This document shows positions 15,690-25,500 of a stretch of 64,000 nucleotides of DNA, one piece after another. Each line of letters begins with the position of its first letter. The first letter of the stretch is position 1. Source of the DNA: JAFGLZ01 sp964390905 (lineage in GTDB: Bacteria; Planctomycetota; Phycisphaerae; UBA1845; JAFGLZ01); NCBI GenBank assembly GCA_964390905.1, contig CAYMLO010000006.1, positions 1 to 64,000 on the forward strand, in the 5' to 3' direction. The notes beneath the pieces were generated by a model. That model was given only the letters and a program-made list of their open reading frames with translations. It had not been told where the DNA came from and ran no database searches. Position numbers and translations under genes: made by a program.

Positions 15690-17192
15690 ATGCAACTGGC
15701 CAGCCAGAGAATCAGCCTCGCGATGATGGCTGTGGCCCTTGGGCTGACGGTTGCGACGGTTCTCGTCGTTCCGACTGGGCTCATTCCCTATTGGCTGGTC
15801 GCCGTTGGGGCGCTGACGGCCTTCATCACGTACGCGGTCCTGGGCAGTCCGCTGGCGGCGGTGTTGGTCTGGTTCGCGACGCTGGCCTTCCTACACGAGG
15901 AGTTCGCCCGGCTCATCCTGCCGGGGTTCTTCAATCTGACCATCCCGCGCGTCCTGCTGGTCGTCCTGGTCGTGTTGTTCATCGTCATGGTGGCGGTGGG
16001 ACGGGTTCGGACCCGGTGGGCGCATCCGGCAGGCCTCTTGATGCTGGCGATCCTGGCGTACTTCACGGTGTCCGCCTTCGTGTCGGGCTTCCAGACGATC
16101 GCCATCGCCAGCGTTCACTATCGGCTGATCGCCGGCTACTGGTTCCCGTTCATCATCTTCGCACTGATGGTCCAGGCCATCCGCACGGACCTCGACGTCC
16201 GACGGGTGTTGTACTTCTTTCTGTTCTTGGGGCTGTATCTGACGTTCATCGGATGGGCGGAGCATTTCAAGCTGTGGCAGCTGGTCTGGCCGTCCTTCAT
16301 TGCTGACCCGAGCAAGGGGATTCACTGGGGGCGCGTTCGCGGTCCCTTCCTGGCCTCGCCCATCATGGGCCTGACCATGGTCTACGTCTTCTTCAATAAC
16401 CTGGTGCTCGCGCGTACCAACGGCACGGTGCTTCGGCTGATCTGCAGGCTCGCGGCGGCGGCGACGCTTCCGGTGATCTTCTGGACGCAGACGCGGAGCG
16501 TCTGGCTTGCGCTGTTGGCCGCCGGGGCGTTGTGGGTGGCGTTGTCGAGGCGGGGCCTGAGCCGAGGGGTGTGGCTGTCGGCCATCCTGGCCGTCTCCAT
16601 CGCCGGGGCGGCCTACAATTGGCGCGACATCTCGTCTACCCGTCGCGAGGCGGGGGGGGTGACGAGCGTGGAGCCCATCTACGTTCGGCTGGGCCTGTTC
16701 CTCATCACACGGGACATGTTCTTCGATCGGCCGGTGTTGGGCGTGGGCTTCGGGCACTTCCGCGACCACGCCATGCGTTACGCCCACAACCCGTCGAGTC
16801 CGTACTACGCCTTCGCCTCATCGGCCATGGAACACAACAACTTCCTCAGCATCGTGGCCGAGTGCGGGTTGGTGGGGTTGGCGCTGTATCTGTGGCTCCT
16901 GATCGTCCTGCTCAAGGCGAGCATCCGCCTTTACCGACGACTGCCTCCTATGGGCACCGAACCGGTCTGTCGTGACATCGTCGTGCTGTACTGGGTCCTC
17001 TACCTGGACTTCTTCATTGACGCGATGTTCCGCGAGACGAGCGTCAGTCCGTTCGCCAACGCCCTGTTCTTCGGGCTCAGCGGCGTGATCTTCGCGCTCG
17101 ACTACCTGCTCGGCCCCGAACCGCTGCCTGAAGAGGCGTCGTCTGGCGCCCATGCCCCGGCTTCTCCCCCTCGGGCGCTGTCCCCGGCGTAG
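15690..17192 (+). CDS. O-antigen ligase/polymerase-like membrane protein
   Basis: Polytopic inner-membrane protein (500 aa) of the Wzy/WaaL superfamily. About eleven hydrophobic segments are spread from residue 10 to 470. The large periplasmic loop lies at about 315-385 and contains RLGLFLITRDMFFDRPVLGVGFGHFRDH, whose PVLGVGFG-x(F)-x-x-H pattern and later SAMEHNNFLSIVAECGLVGLALY (EHNNFL, ECG) are the Wzy_C signatures. Immediately follows the Wza/Wzc/CpsD-like genes, so it is more likely the repeat-unit polymerase of the same pathway than a lipid-A ligase. The tail is Pro/Ala-rich and cytoplasmic. Confidence 0.85.
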   Translation: MQLASQRISLAMMAVALGLTVATVLVVPTGLIPYWLVAVGALTAFITYAVLGSPLAAVLVWFATLAFLHEEFARLILPGFFNLTIPRVLLVVLVVLFIVMVAVGRVRTRWAHPAGLLMLAILAYFTVSAFVSGFQTIAIASVHYRLIAGYWFPFIIFALMVQAIRTDLDVRRVLYFFLFLGLYLTFIGWAEHFKLWQLVWPSFIADPSKGIHWGRVRGPFLASPIMGLTMVYVFFNNLVLARTNGTVLRLICRLAAAATLPVIFWTQTRSVWLALLAAGALWVALSRRGLSRGVWLSAILAVSIAGAAYNWRDISSTRREAGGVTSVEPIYVRLGLFLITRDMFFDRPVLGVGFGHFRDHAMRYAHNPSSPYYAFASSAMEHNNFLSIVAECGLVGLALYLWLLIVLLKASIRLYRRLPPMGTEPVCRDIVVLYWVLYLDFFIDAMFRETSVSPFANALFFGLSGVIFALDYLLGPEPLPEEASSGAHAPASPPRALSPA

Positions 17193-17255
17193 GTCCGCTC
17201 GATGCCCGCCTTTGCGTCCTGACGTCGCTCGGCCTGACCAGGCCGCCAGTCGCAG

Positions 17256-17285
17256 TTGACGTTGGGCCGATCTGCTGCTTACAGT
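17256..17285 (+). promoter_or_regulatory. Putative sigma-70 promoter of ndk
   Basis: TTGACG (17256-17261), 18-base spacer, TACAGT (17280-17285); five and four of six matches to the -35 and -10 consensus. It lies 70 bases upstream of the ndk start, in the gap after the exopolysaccharide operon. Confidence 0.5.
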
Positions 17286-17355
17286 AGCACCCGTGCGTTT
17301 GAGGCGGCACGGTGGCGTGCCGGCTGTCGACCTGGTTGCAGCATTGGACGGATTG

Positions 17356-17802
17356 ATGGAACAGACACTGATCATTCTGAAGCCGGATGCGGTGCAGCGG
17401 CAACTTGTCGGGCAGATCATCGCGCGGTTCGAGGCCAAGGGCCTGCACATCGCCGCGATGAAGCTGATGCAGATCTCCCGCGAGCTGGCCGAACGGCACT
17501 ATGCCGTGCATCAGGGCAAGGACTTCTATGCGCGGCTGATCGATTACATCACCGCCTCGCCGGTCGTCGTGATGGTCCTGCAGGGCCCCCACGCCATCGA
17601 CGTCTGCCGCAAGATGATGGGCAAGACCTTCGGCAGCCAGGCCGAACCGGGCACGATCCGCGGTGATCACTCGATCACTGACACCTACAACCTGGTCCAC
17701 GGCAGCGACGCGCCAGAGACGGCCGAGGCCGAGATTGCGTTGTACTTCTCCGAAGACGAGATCCTGTCCTACCAGCGCGACAGCGGCCGGTGGTTGACGT
17801 AA
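17356..17802 (+). CDS. ndk: Nucleoside diphosphate kinase
   Basis: Transfers the gamma phosphate of ATP to NDPs through a phosphohistidine, in the cytoplasm. 148 aa, the usual length. Family motifs: TLIILKPDAVQR at 4-15 (KPD), GKDFYARLIDYITASPVVVMVL, RKMMGKT, PGTIRGDHS, and the active-site NLVHGSDAPETAEAEI, where His is the phosphorylated residue. The ATG at 17356 is selected because homologues begin just before the first strand; an upstream in-frame ATG at 17293 would add an Arg-rich stretch with no counterpart. Monocistronic or leading a short run with the cupin gene 48 bases downstream. Confidence 0.97.
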   Translation: MEQTLIILKPDAVQRQLVGQIIARFEAKGLHIAAMKLMQISRELAERHYAVHQGKDFYARLIDYITASPVVVMVLQGPHAIDVCRKMMGKTFGSQAEPGTIRGDHSITDTYNLVHGSDAPETAEAEIALYFSEDEILSYQRDSGRWLT

Positions 17803-17850
17803 CGGTTCGGTGTGCCCTTGCCGGACGGGACAGGTTCAGGAGCTCATGCC

Positions 17851-18189
17851 ATGATCCTCAAATCGGTCGAGAGCGTTCCCAACGAGCCGGTGGACATGGA
17901 GGGCGCCAAGGACGTTCGGGTCCGTTGGCTGATCGCCGAGAAGGACGGTGCGCCCACGTTTGCCATGCGGCTGTACGAGGTGGACCCGGGCGGGCACACG
18001 CCCCATCACGCGCACGGGTTCGAGCACGAGGTCTTCGTGGTCGAGGGCACGGGGACGGTGGTCGGCGCGGACGGCGAACGTCCCTTCAAGGCCGGCGACG
18101 TCATCTTCGTGCCCCCCGACGAGATGCACCAGTTCCGCAATACCTCCGACGCCGTGTGCAAGTTTCTGTGCATGATCCCCAACCCGTAG
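17851..18189 (+). CDS. Cupin-domain protein
   Basis: Small single-domain cupin (112 aa). AGGAG (17838-17842) is eight bases before the ATG at 17851. Motif 1, with metal ligands, is HTPHHAHGFEHEVFVVEG (residues 50-67); motif 2 is GDVIFVPPDEMHQFRN (about 83-98) with the final His ligand. One double-stranded beta-helix, probably binding Fe, Mn or Ni. Similar stand-alone cupins include dioxygenases, isomerases and sugar-binding sensors; the sequence alone does not separate these. No clear functional link to its neighbours ndk and the MntA/HepT pair. Confidence 0.85.
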   Translation: MILKSVESVPNEPVDMEGAKDVRVRWLIAEKDGAPTFAMRLYEVDPGGHTPHHAHGFEHEVFVVEGTGTVVGADGERPFKAGDVIFVPPDEMHQFRNTSDAVCKFLCMIPNP

Positions 18190-18282
18190 TCGTGCACGAG
18201 GTAGAATGGATGTAGTTGGGCGCGCGTGGGCCGGGCCTGGCGCACAGCCAGGGCTCGAGGCTCTGACAACGGAGGCCGGGAC

Positions 18283-18564
18283 ATGGACGAGAACCTCCGT
18301 GACGTCGTCGAAAAGGTGGCGGCCGCGCTTCGCCAGGCCGGCGCGAAGGAGGTCTACCTGTTCGGCTCGGCGGCGACGGGGAAGCTGCGTGAGGGATCTG
18401 ACCTCGACTTTGCCGTGAGCGGTCTGCCGCCAGCGGAGTTCTTCCGCGCCATGGGCGTGGCTTGGGGGGCGGCGAACCAGGAGCTCGACTTGGTGGATCT
18501 AGACCAAGACACCCCGTTTACCCGGTACCTGAAGGAAGAAGGGGAGTTGGTGCGTGTCGGATAG
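18283..18564 (+). CDS. mntA: MNT-type nucleotidyltransferase antitoxin
   Basis: Minimal nucleotidyltransferase of 93 aa. The ATG at 18283 has GGAGG (18271-18275) seven bases upstream; the longer in-frame start at 18226 has no site. Catalytic signature GS-x10-DxD is intact (FGSAATG...GSDLDFAV, residues 27-43), with a third acidic position in QELDLVDLD. In the characterised MntA/HepT pairs this enzyme adds AMP to a tyrosine of the HEPN toxin and silences it. The gene overlaps the HEPN partner by 11 bases, the normal order for this type VII system. Confidence 0.88.
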   Translation: MDENLRDVVEKVAAALRQAGAKEVYLFGSAATGKLREGSDLDFAVSGLPPAEFFRAMGVAWGAANQELDLVDLDQDTPFTRYLKEEGELVRVG

Positions 18565-19009
18565 GCTACGCAAGCAGATCGAGGTGGAGCGCGCAGAGCT
18601 CTCTGCGCTGATCGAGACGCATCGGGACCTGATCGACAAGTGCCGGGTTGAGGACCCGACGCCCGTCGAGCTGTCGGCGCTGGCCGCCATCCTGCACTCC
18701 TTCTACGGTGGCATCGAGAACGTCCTCAAACGAATCGCGTTGGAGGCGGATGGTTCGATGCCGACGGGGGAATCCTGGCACCGGCGACTTCTCGAGCAGA
18801 TGGCTCGGTCGGAGGGAGAACGGGTGCCGGTGATCTCTGTAGCCTTGCAGGAGGACCTCGAGGCCTTCCTTCGGTTCCGCCATTTCTTCAGACACGGTTA
18901 TGTTCTTCGACTCAAATGGAGTCCGATGAAGGATCTGGTTCTCGCTTGCGAGACGATGCTGCACCGGTTCTTCGACGAGATCGACCGGTTCATGGAACAG
19001 CGCGCCTAG
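18554..19009 (+). CDS. hepT: HEPN-domain toxin HepT-like
   Basis: All-helical HEPN protein of 151 aa, GTG start at 18554 inside the end of the MNT gene, so the two are coupled. The RNase motif R-x4-H-x-Y is present as RHFFRHGY (about residues 111-118); its Tyr is the residue modified by the partner in studied pairs. Upstream helices carry the family pattern (ILHSFYGGIENVLKRIAL). It is somewhat longer than a classical HepT because of an extra middle stretch (70-100). Predicted RNA-cleaving toxin kept off by AMPylation. It sits directly before ligA (19 bases), which may be chance. Confidence 0.85.
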   Translation: MSDRLRKQIEVERAELSALIETHRDLIDKCRVEDPTPVELSALAAILHSFYGGIENVLKRIALEADGSMPTGESWHRRLLEQMARSEGERVPVISVALQEDLEAFLRFRHFFRHGYVLRLKWSPMKDLVLACETMLHRFFDEIDRFMEQRA

Positions 19010-19028
19010 CGGGACCAGGACGCTATAG

Positions 19029-21083
19029 ATGGCCCAGAACCAGGACATCCGGCGGCGCATCGAGCGACTTCGCGAGGAGATCCGCCGGCACGACACGCTC
19101 TACTACGTTCGCGCCGAGCCGGTCATTACCGACCTCCAGTACGATCGGCTGATGGACGAACTGAAGCGGCTGGAGGCCGAGCACCCCGAGTTGATCACGC
19201 CGGATTCGCCGACGCAGCGGGTCGGCGGCGAGCCCCTGGAGGGGTTCACTAGCGTCCGGCACACCGTCCCGATGCTGTCGGTCGACAACACGTACAACGA
19301 GAACGAGCTGCGGGAGTTCGATGACCGCGTGCGTCGCGGGCTGGGAGGGGAGGACTACGCGTACGTCGTCGATCCCAAGATCGACGGGGTAGCAGTCTCG
19401 CTCCGATATGAGGCCGGTCGACTGGTCCTGGCGGCCACGCGTGGCGACGGGACCACAGGCGACGACGTGACGCAGAACGTCCGGACGCTCCGGACCGTGC
19501 CATTGCGACTGGCCGGTCGTGACGTGCCCGACGTGCTGGAGGTCCGCGGCGAGGTGTATTGGCCCATCAGTGACTTCCGCGGGTTCAACGCCGAGCGCGA
19601 GGCGGCGGGCGAACCCACGTTCGCCAACCCGCGGAACGCCACCGCCGGTACGCTCAAGCAGCTGGACAGCCGCATCGTGGCCGGGCGGGGGTTGGCGTTC
19701 ATCGCACACGGGGTGGGACACGTCGAGACGTCGACACGTCAAAAAGTCGAAAAGTCGAAAGGTCGAAAAGTCGAGACCTCGCAGTCTGAGTTGTTTGCAG
19801 CGTTGGCGGGGTGGGGGATTCCTGTTAGTCCGCATCAACGGCTGTGCCCTTCCGTCGATGCCGTCATTGAGATGGTCTGCGAATGGGATACGAAGCGACG
19901 CGAACTCGATTACGAGACGGACGGGTTGGTTGTCAAGGTCGACCGATTCGATCAGCGCGACGCCCTCGGCGCGACCAGCCGATACCCGCGCTGGTGCATC
20001 GCCTACAAGTTCGCTGCCGATCAGGCGGAATCCCGGCTGGTCGACGTCGTCTACCAGGTTGGCAAGCTCGGGACGATCACGCCCGTGGCGCAGCTCGAGC
20101 CGACGCAACTGTCGGGCACCACCGTCCAGCGGGCCAGCCTGCACAACTTCGACCAGATCGAACGTCTGGGCGTCATGATCGGGGATACCGTTCGCGTCCA
20201 GAAGGCCGGCGAGATCATCCCGCAGGTCGTCAAGGTCGTGGAGGAGAAGCGGCCTGACGACGCCAGGCCGATCTCCCAACCGGAGCGATGCCCCGAATGC
20301 GACGGCGCGGTGGCCCGCGACGAGGGGGGGGTGTTTCTGAGGTGCATCAACCCCGAGTGTCCGGCCCAGATCAAGGAGAAGCTCCGCTACTTCTGCGCCC
20401 GCGACCAGATGGACATCGAGGGGGTGGGGCCGGCGCTGATCGATCAGCTGGTCGACAGGGGTCTGGTCCGTGAGTTCGCGGACCTGTACCGCCTGCATGA
20501 GCACCGCGACGAGCTGATCGGCCTGGAGCGGATGGGGGAAAAGAGCGTTGATAACCTTTTGGGCGGCATTGAGGTAAGCAAGACGCGCGGTTTGGCGCGG
20601 GTCATCGCCGCGCTCAACATCCGCCACGTCGGGGCCCGAGCCGCCGAGATCTTGGCTGAGCGGTTCACGTCGATGGATGAGCTTGCACAAGCTTCCACGG
20701 AGACGCTGGAACAGGTCGAGGAGATCGGCCCGGTGGTGGCGCAGACCATTCAACAATGGTTCGGCAGTGACGCCGGCCGACGCACCGTCGAGCACCTCGC
20801 TGCGATCGGCGTCAAGATGACGGAGGAACGCCGCGCACCCGTGGGCGAGCGCCCGTTGGACGGCAAGACGATCGTCGTGACGGGCACGCTCGAGCGTTTC
20901 AGCCGCAAGGAGATCCAGGACCTGATCAAGGAGCTGGGCGGCAAGGCGACGGGGAGCGTCAGCAAGAAGACCGACTTCGTCGTCGCGGGCGCCGACCCGG
21001 GCAGTAAGGTCAACAAGGCCGACCAGCTCGGGGTCGAGGTCATTGACGAAGCGGAGTTCCTCGAGCGGATCGGCCGGGCCTGA
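19029..21083 (+). CDS. ligA: NAD+-dependent DNA ligase
   Basis: Essential replicative ligase (684 aa), seals nicks using NAD+. All parts are seen: Ia domain from residue 1 (HDTLYYV, YDRLMDEL), adenylation motif KIDG near 117 with nucleotide lysine, NPRNATAGTLKQLD, OB-fold (VGKLGTITPVA, LHNFDQIERLGVMIGD, GEIIPQV), the four-Cys zinc finger (CPECDG...CINPECP, about 420-445), helix-hairpin-helix repeats, and a C-terminal BRCT (about 608-684, GKTIVVTGTLERFSR). One oddity: the loop after IAHGVGHV in the adenylation domain is replaced by the translated product of an 8-base tandem repeat (residues 232-250). Start ATG at 19029 with CCAGGAC upstream. Confidence 0.97.
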   Translation: MAQNQDIRRRIERLREEIRRHDTLYYVRAEPVITDLQYDRLMDELKRLEAEHPELITPDSPTQRVGGEPLEGFTSVRHTVPMLSVDNTYNENELREFDDRVRRGLGGEDYAYVVDPKIDGVAVSLRYEAGRLVLAATRGDGTTGDDVTQNVRTLRTVPLRLAGRDVPDVLEVRGEVYWPISDFRGFNAEREAAGEPTFANPRNATAGTLKQLDSRIVAGRGLAFIAHGVGHVETSTRQKVEKSKGRKVETSQSELFAALAGWGIPVSPHQRLCPSVDAVIEMVCEWDTKRRELDYETDGLVVKVDRFDQRDALGATSRYPRWCIAYKFAADQAESRLVDVVYQVGKLGTITPVAQLEPTQLSGTTVQRASLHNFDQIERLGVMIGDTVRVQKAGEIIPQVVKVVEEKRPDDARPISQPERCPECDGAVARDEGGVFLRCINPECPAQIKEKLRYFCARDQMDIEGVGPALIDQLVDRGLVREFADLYRLHEHRDELIGLERMGEKSVDNLLGGIEVSKTRGLARVIAALNIRHVGARAAEILAERFTSMDELAQASTETLEQVEEIGPVVAQTIQQWFGSDAGRRTVEHLAAIGVKMTEERRAPVGERPLDGKTIVVTGTLERFSRKEIQDLIKELGGKATGSVSKKTDFVVAGADPGSKVNKADQLGVEVIDEAEFLERIGRA
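19722..19777 (+). repeat. 8-base tandem repeat inside ligA
   Basis: Seven consecutive octamers starting GTC: GTCGAGAC, GTCGACAC, GTCAAAAA, GTCGAAAA, GTCGAAAG, GTCGAAAA, GTCGAGAC. It is AT-richer than the flanks. It encodes a Lys/Glu/Ser/Thr-rich loop. As the unit is not a multiple of three, only changes by three units keep the reading frame. Confidence 0.9.
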
Positions 21084-21112
21084 CGCGGTGGTGACGTTGC
21101 CTTCGCGACGAC

Positions 21113-22582
21113 TCAATCCGAGCCTGATCGACCGTCGTAGTTCCCTGCTACGCGAGCGGCGCCGGGGGCGATCTCGGTTCGGCCCGCCATCAGATTGTTG
21201 ACGATCATGTTGCCCCGGCCGGTGGTGAGTCGGAGGGCGATCGGGCTCTTGGCGTTCGGCCGGGTGTCGCGGATGATGCAGTCGGACAGGCGGACGTGTT
21301 CGACGTCTTCCATCAGCACGCCGGCGTGATTGCAGTCGACGACGAGGCAGTTCGTGACGTTGCACCATCGGCAGCGTTGTAGAATCAGGCCGGCGCCGGG
21401 CTGCTTGGTGTCGTGGAGGTGCAGGCCGGTGAGCGTGCAGTCGGTGCAGTCGCGGAAGCGCACGCCGTTGTGCGCGATGAGCGGCCGGTAGATCCGGTTA
21501 CGCTCGAAGAGATTCGAGCCCACTAGGATGTGCGAGCTGCCCTCGACGAGGAGGTTGTGCTCGAAGCCCCGCCACAGCGTGTTGCCCGTGATCGTCACGC
21601 CGCGGGCGTGCTGGAGGTGGATGTTGACGGCGACGTCGCTCATGGCGTTGTCGGCGATGGTGAACCGGCCGACGCTGAGGGGCGGGCCGTCGTTTCGACC
21701 GATGAAGCGGACGTTGGCCGAGCCGGGCGCCTTGCCGGTGTGCTGGATCGTGCAGCCGACGATGGCGCCCTCGCGGACGTCGACGTCTCCCTTGCGTTTT
21801 CCCTTGCGGGTATCGATGAGGATGTTGGCCGTCGGCGGGCCGTCGGGGGACATGTTCCCTTCGATGTCGCACGTGCCGATCTGCAGGTTGCGCACGCTGC
21901 TGTCTCGCACGACGACGCCCCCGCCGCCGTTGTAGCTGATGTGGCAGTTGGCGATGTTGATCTGGTGCAGGTCGACCTGCTCCATGAAGACACCCACCCC
22001 GCGGTTCTCGTAGAGGTGGCACTGCGAGACGATGACGTTCCGGTTGCGTGTGACTAAGTGAATGGCGTGCAATGTCTTGCGGATTACGAGGTGCGAGAAG
22101 ACCGGCTGCATGGTCAGCTCGGCGCGGATGCCGACGGCCTCGGGATGATCGCCGACGATCTCGATCGCGTCGACGCGGGGCGAGCGCTGGTTCTGCCAGA
22201 CGTTGGGTTTGACGGTCTTGGGATCGGCCGTGCCGCCGTGGGTGCCGACCAGATGGATCGCCGGCCCCGGGCCGGCCATGATGAGCGTGGCCGTCCCGTC
22301 GCCGACGATCGACATCGGCCCGACGCGGTCGAGGTTGACGACAATCGGCCGGGTGATGCGATAGCGACCCCTTGGCAGGCGCACCGCGCGACGTTTCGCA
22401 TCGACCGCGCGCTGCAGGGCGTCGGTGTCGTCGGCAAGGCCGTCTCCCTTCGCGCCGTAGCTCACGACGTTGGCGAACGCGGATTGCGAAGGCGCTTGGA
22501 TAGGCTCGGCGGCGCGCGTCCCATTGACGACGCTGCTCAGGAGTGTCGCGGCAAGTAGCAGGCAGCTACGCGTGTGTTGCAT
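21113..22582 (-). CDS. Secreted right-handed beta-helix protein
   Basis: Exported protein of 489 aa. Sec signal at 1-25 (hydrophobic LLLAATLLSSVV, cleavage near TRAA-E). Residues 37-60 carry the pectate-lyase/polygalacturonase superfamily opening VVSYGAKGDGLADDTDALQRAV. The remainder is parallel beta-helix coils with repeating short strands and N/D turns (HILVGSNLFERN, GLILQRCRWCNVTNCLVVDC, HAGVLMEDVEHVRLSDCIIRDT). Likely binds or cleaves a polysaccharide; the catalytic residues cannot be assigned. Last gene of a four-gene minus-strand operon, 16 bases after the VCBS protein. Confidence 0.8.
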   Translation of the reverse strand: MQHTRSCLLLAATLLSSVVNGTRAAEPIQAPSQSAFANVVSYGAKGDGLADDTDALQRAVDAKRRAVRLPRGRYRITRPIVVNLDRVGPMSIVGDGTATLIMAGPGPAIHLVGTHGGTADPKTVKPNVWQNQRSPRVDAIEIVGDHPEAVGIRAELTMQPVFSHLVIRKTLHAIHLVTRNRNVIVSQCHLYENRGVGVFMEQVDLHQINIANCHISYNGGGGVVVRDSSVRNLQIGTCDIEGNMSPDGPPTANILIDTRKGKRKGDVDVREGAIVGCTIQHTGKAPGSANVRFIGRNDGPPLSVGRFTIADNAMSDVAVNIHLQHARGVTITGNTLWRGFEHNLLVEGSSHILVGSNLFERNRIYRPLIAHNGVRFRDCTDCTLTGLHLHDTKQPGAGLILQRCRWCNVTNCLVVDCNHAGVLMEDVEHVRLSDCIIRDTRPNAKSPIALRLTTGRGNMIVNNLMAGRTEIAPGAARVAGNYDGRSGSD

Positions 22583-22598
22583 GGTTGGTGTCCTCGTT

Positions 22599-25500
22599 CT
22601 AGGGCCTCGTCCTGCAGAAAGACAGCGCGTAGGCGTCCAGTGTGGGCGTGGCTGACTTTCGGTCGGTCGCGAACTCGAACTGGATTCGGACCGCGCTGGC
22701 GATCGCGAGCGGCTGGTCCGGCTTGACGTTTTCCAGGAGCACCGAGTTGTGCTTGTCGAGAAGGCTGACGGAGATGCCTGTCCCCTCGGGCGTCTGAGCC
22801 CGGTAGCGTAAGCGATCGAAGCGGCAACCCGCTGGCAAGGTCAGCAATGCGGTGACAACACTGCCCGACGGCTGGTAACCGTGTTGGTCCTTCGGGAGCA
22901 CGAGCGCATCGGCTTGGTGAACGACGCCGTACCGGGTGCCGCGGTAGATGAAGTAGTCGTCCTGATAGGCCCAGGGAATGACGTTGAGCCGGCGGTAGCT
23001 GCGGCGCCGCTGGAAGTGCTCGGTGTTGGGCCCCAGGCCGCAGGTCTTGATCACGTCCAAGCCGCCGGAGCCCGAGACCACCAGTTCCATGGTGGGGTCA
23101 TCGTCGATGTTGCAGTAGAAGGCGTGGCCCCAGTAGCGTGCGGCTCCGACGTCGAATCGGTCGAGGACCTCGCCCTTGGCCGACAGGGCGAAGAGCACGC
23201 CGTTGGCCTTGAGCGGTTGGCCGGCTTTCGGGTCAGCGTATCCGCCGTTGCTCATGACGACGATCTCGAGGTCCTCGTTGCCGTTGACGTCACAGAGGAT
23301 GGGCGCCATGTAGGCGCGGGCGCGGTCGTCCAGCTCCGGGCGGAGGTCCTTTCGCCAGCGGACGTGGCCCTTGGCGTCGAGGCAGTAGACCTCACCCCCG
23401 AACGTCATGCCCACGATCTCGACCTGGCCGTCGCCATCGAGGTCCCAGACGTTCGGGCTGTCCTCGCCGGCGATGCCCTCGACCTTCCAGAGCCGCCGGC
23501 CATCGGTCTCATACGCCGAGACGCCCTGACGCGGGTCGTCCTTGTAGTTGTGGACCGAGTGCACGATCTCCACCTGGCCGTCGCCGTCGATATCGACGAG
23601 GACGGGATCGGAGCTCGCCGCGCTGTGCCCGGTGGGGAACGCCCAAACGCTCTTCAGCGTGGTCGGGTCGTAGCGGTGCAGCGTGCCCTTGATCGGCGCG
23701 TTGATGTCGCCGCAGCCGGCGAAGAGATCCCATTGGCCGTCGCCGTCCACGTCCATCGCCGAGGTGTGGCAGCCACACTGCAGCCAGCCAGGGCGCCGCC
23801 GGATGAGCGTCAGATCCCGCATGTTTAGCCGGATCAGGTACTTGCTCCGCGTGCCGAAGTATCCGTCGAGCACGCCATCGTCATCGCCGTCGATGACGAC
23901 CGGGGCGTTGCCCAACTTCCAGTCGCCCGCGTCCCATGACCTCAAGATCTTGCCGCTCTTGTCCAATGCGTACAGGCGTCCAGGGCCTGAGGTCGTGTAT
24001 AGGATCTCGTAGGTTCCGTCGCCGTTGAGGTCGCAAGCGCTGACGGACTGGTAGTCGCCGGTGAAGGCCTTGCTCCAGATGACCTTGCCGTCGGCCGCGT
24101 TGAGCATGGAGAGGCCCCGCCTCTTTCGCGAGCCGAAAGCGATCTCCCGCTTCCCGTCGTTGTCGAAGTCCACGCAGACCTGGGCGCCGCAGAAACTCTC
24201 GTCGCGAATGCCGTAGTGGTAGCGGAAGCACTTGCTGGGCTTGGGCAGGTCCCCGCCGGCCGTCATGGCGGTGACCACCTTTGGGCCGGTCTTGCGCGGG
24301 TAGTCGGGTAGCGTCAGGGCACGGATCCGCGCGATCTTCCTGGCCCGGGCCTGCCGGGAGACGAACGGATCGAACGCGGCCTCACACACCAACGCAAGCG
24401 AAAGCGGCCCTCTCTTGCCGGGGGAGGCCTTCATGATCGCAACGTCGTCCTCGACACGGAAGCTGCCGTACCGGCCGCCGTAGAACCGGTAGCAGAACCC
24501 GTGGGCGATGACGCCCGCCTCGGCGCTCATGCGCAAGTCGTTGTAGAGGAACTCGATTTCTTTGGGGACGTCTTGACCCTTCAACGCGGACCGATACGTC
24601 CGCAGGTAGGTCGCGCACTTCGGGCCGATGGCGTGCCAGCGCTTCCGGTGGGCCCGATCACGGAAGGTGTTGTAGTACCAGTCGACGTGGGCGTCGAGCG
24701 GTGCGAGGTCGGCGGCCAGACGCTTGGCCGCCGCTTGGTCCGGGACGGGCCGTTTGATGCACCGGCCCAGGATGACGTCGGGCCGGGCCTTGCGGATCAG
24801 GCCGAACAGCTCGTCCATCATCTCCGTCTCTGGCATGGGGTCCTTCGCACACTTCGGACACGTGCAGCACACGCCGTCGTGGTAAGGTGATTCGATCACC
24901 ATGCCGTCGATGCGGGGTTCCCGCGTGACCAGCTCGACGACGCGGCGGGCGTACCACTGCCGCGCCGCCGGATCGCGCGGGCAGTTGGCCGCCTCGGTCG
25001 ATTTCTTGCCGGCCTTGTAGACCGCCAGGTGCGCGGGAGCGTGCTCGTGGTCGGGCCGGAAGGGGACCAGCCCGCGGAGGATCTTCAGCCCGCGAGCGTG
25101 GGCGGCCTCGATCAGGTCCTTCCAGAGCGGGTCGTAGCGTTTGTCACAGCACCACCAGACGAGGATGTGCGTCGCCTTCCACTCGCTCAGCCAGTCGAGG
25201 AAGGTGTGGTTCAGCCGTGGCGCGCGTGGGTCGTCGCCGTAATCGCGCTTGCCGAACAGATTGCAGCCGGACTCCGAGAGGATGCGGGCCTGGATTCGCG
25301 GCGCAAGCTCGCAGCGGACGGGTCGCAGGACGACGCGATTCCGGTCTTTGTAGAAGTGATAATGGCAGAAGTCGCGGACCGCGTAGAGCACGCCGAGCGG
25401 ATCGGCGCCGCACAGCACCGCCGTCCAGCGCTTGTCGTCAGCGTCACCAGGGCTCGCGTCGATCCGCAGCGCGTAGCCCTGGAGGGAGGTGTTGGGCTTG

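Noticed and set aside
19722..19777. CRISPR-like array
   Set aside because: Octamers without spacers, inside a coding region; a simple tandem repeat.
19023..21368. 781-codon open frame on the minus strand across ligA
   Set aside because: It mirrors the codon structure of ligA in GC-rich DNA, is Arg/Asp/Leu-rich without motifs, and overlaps a certain essential gene.
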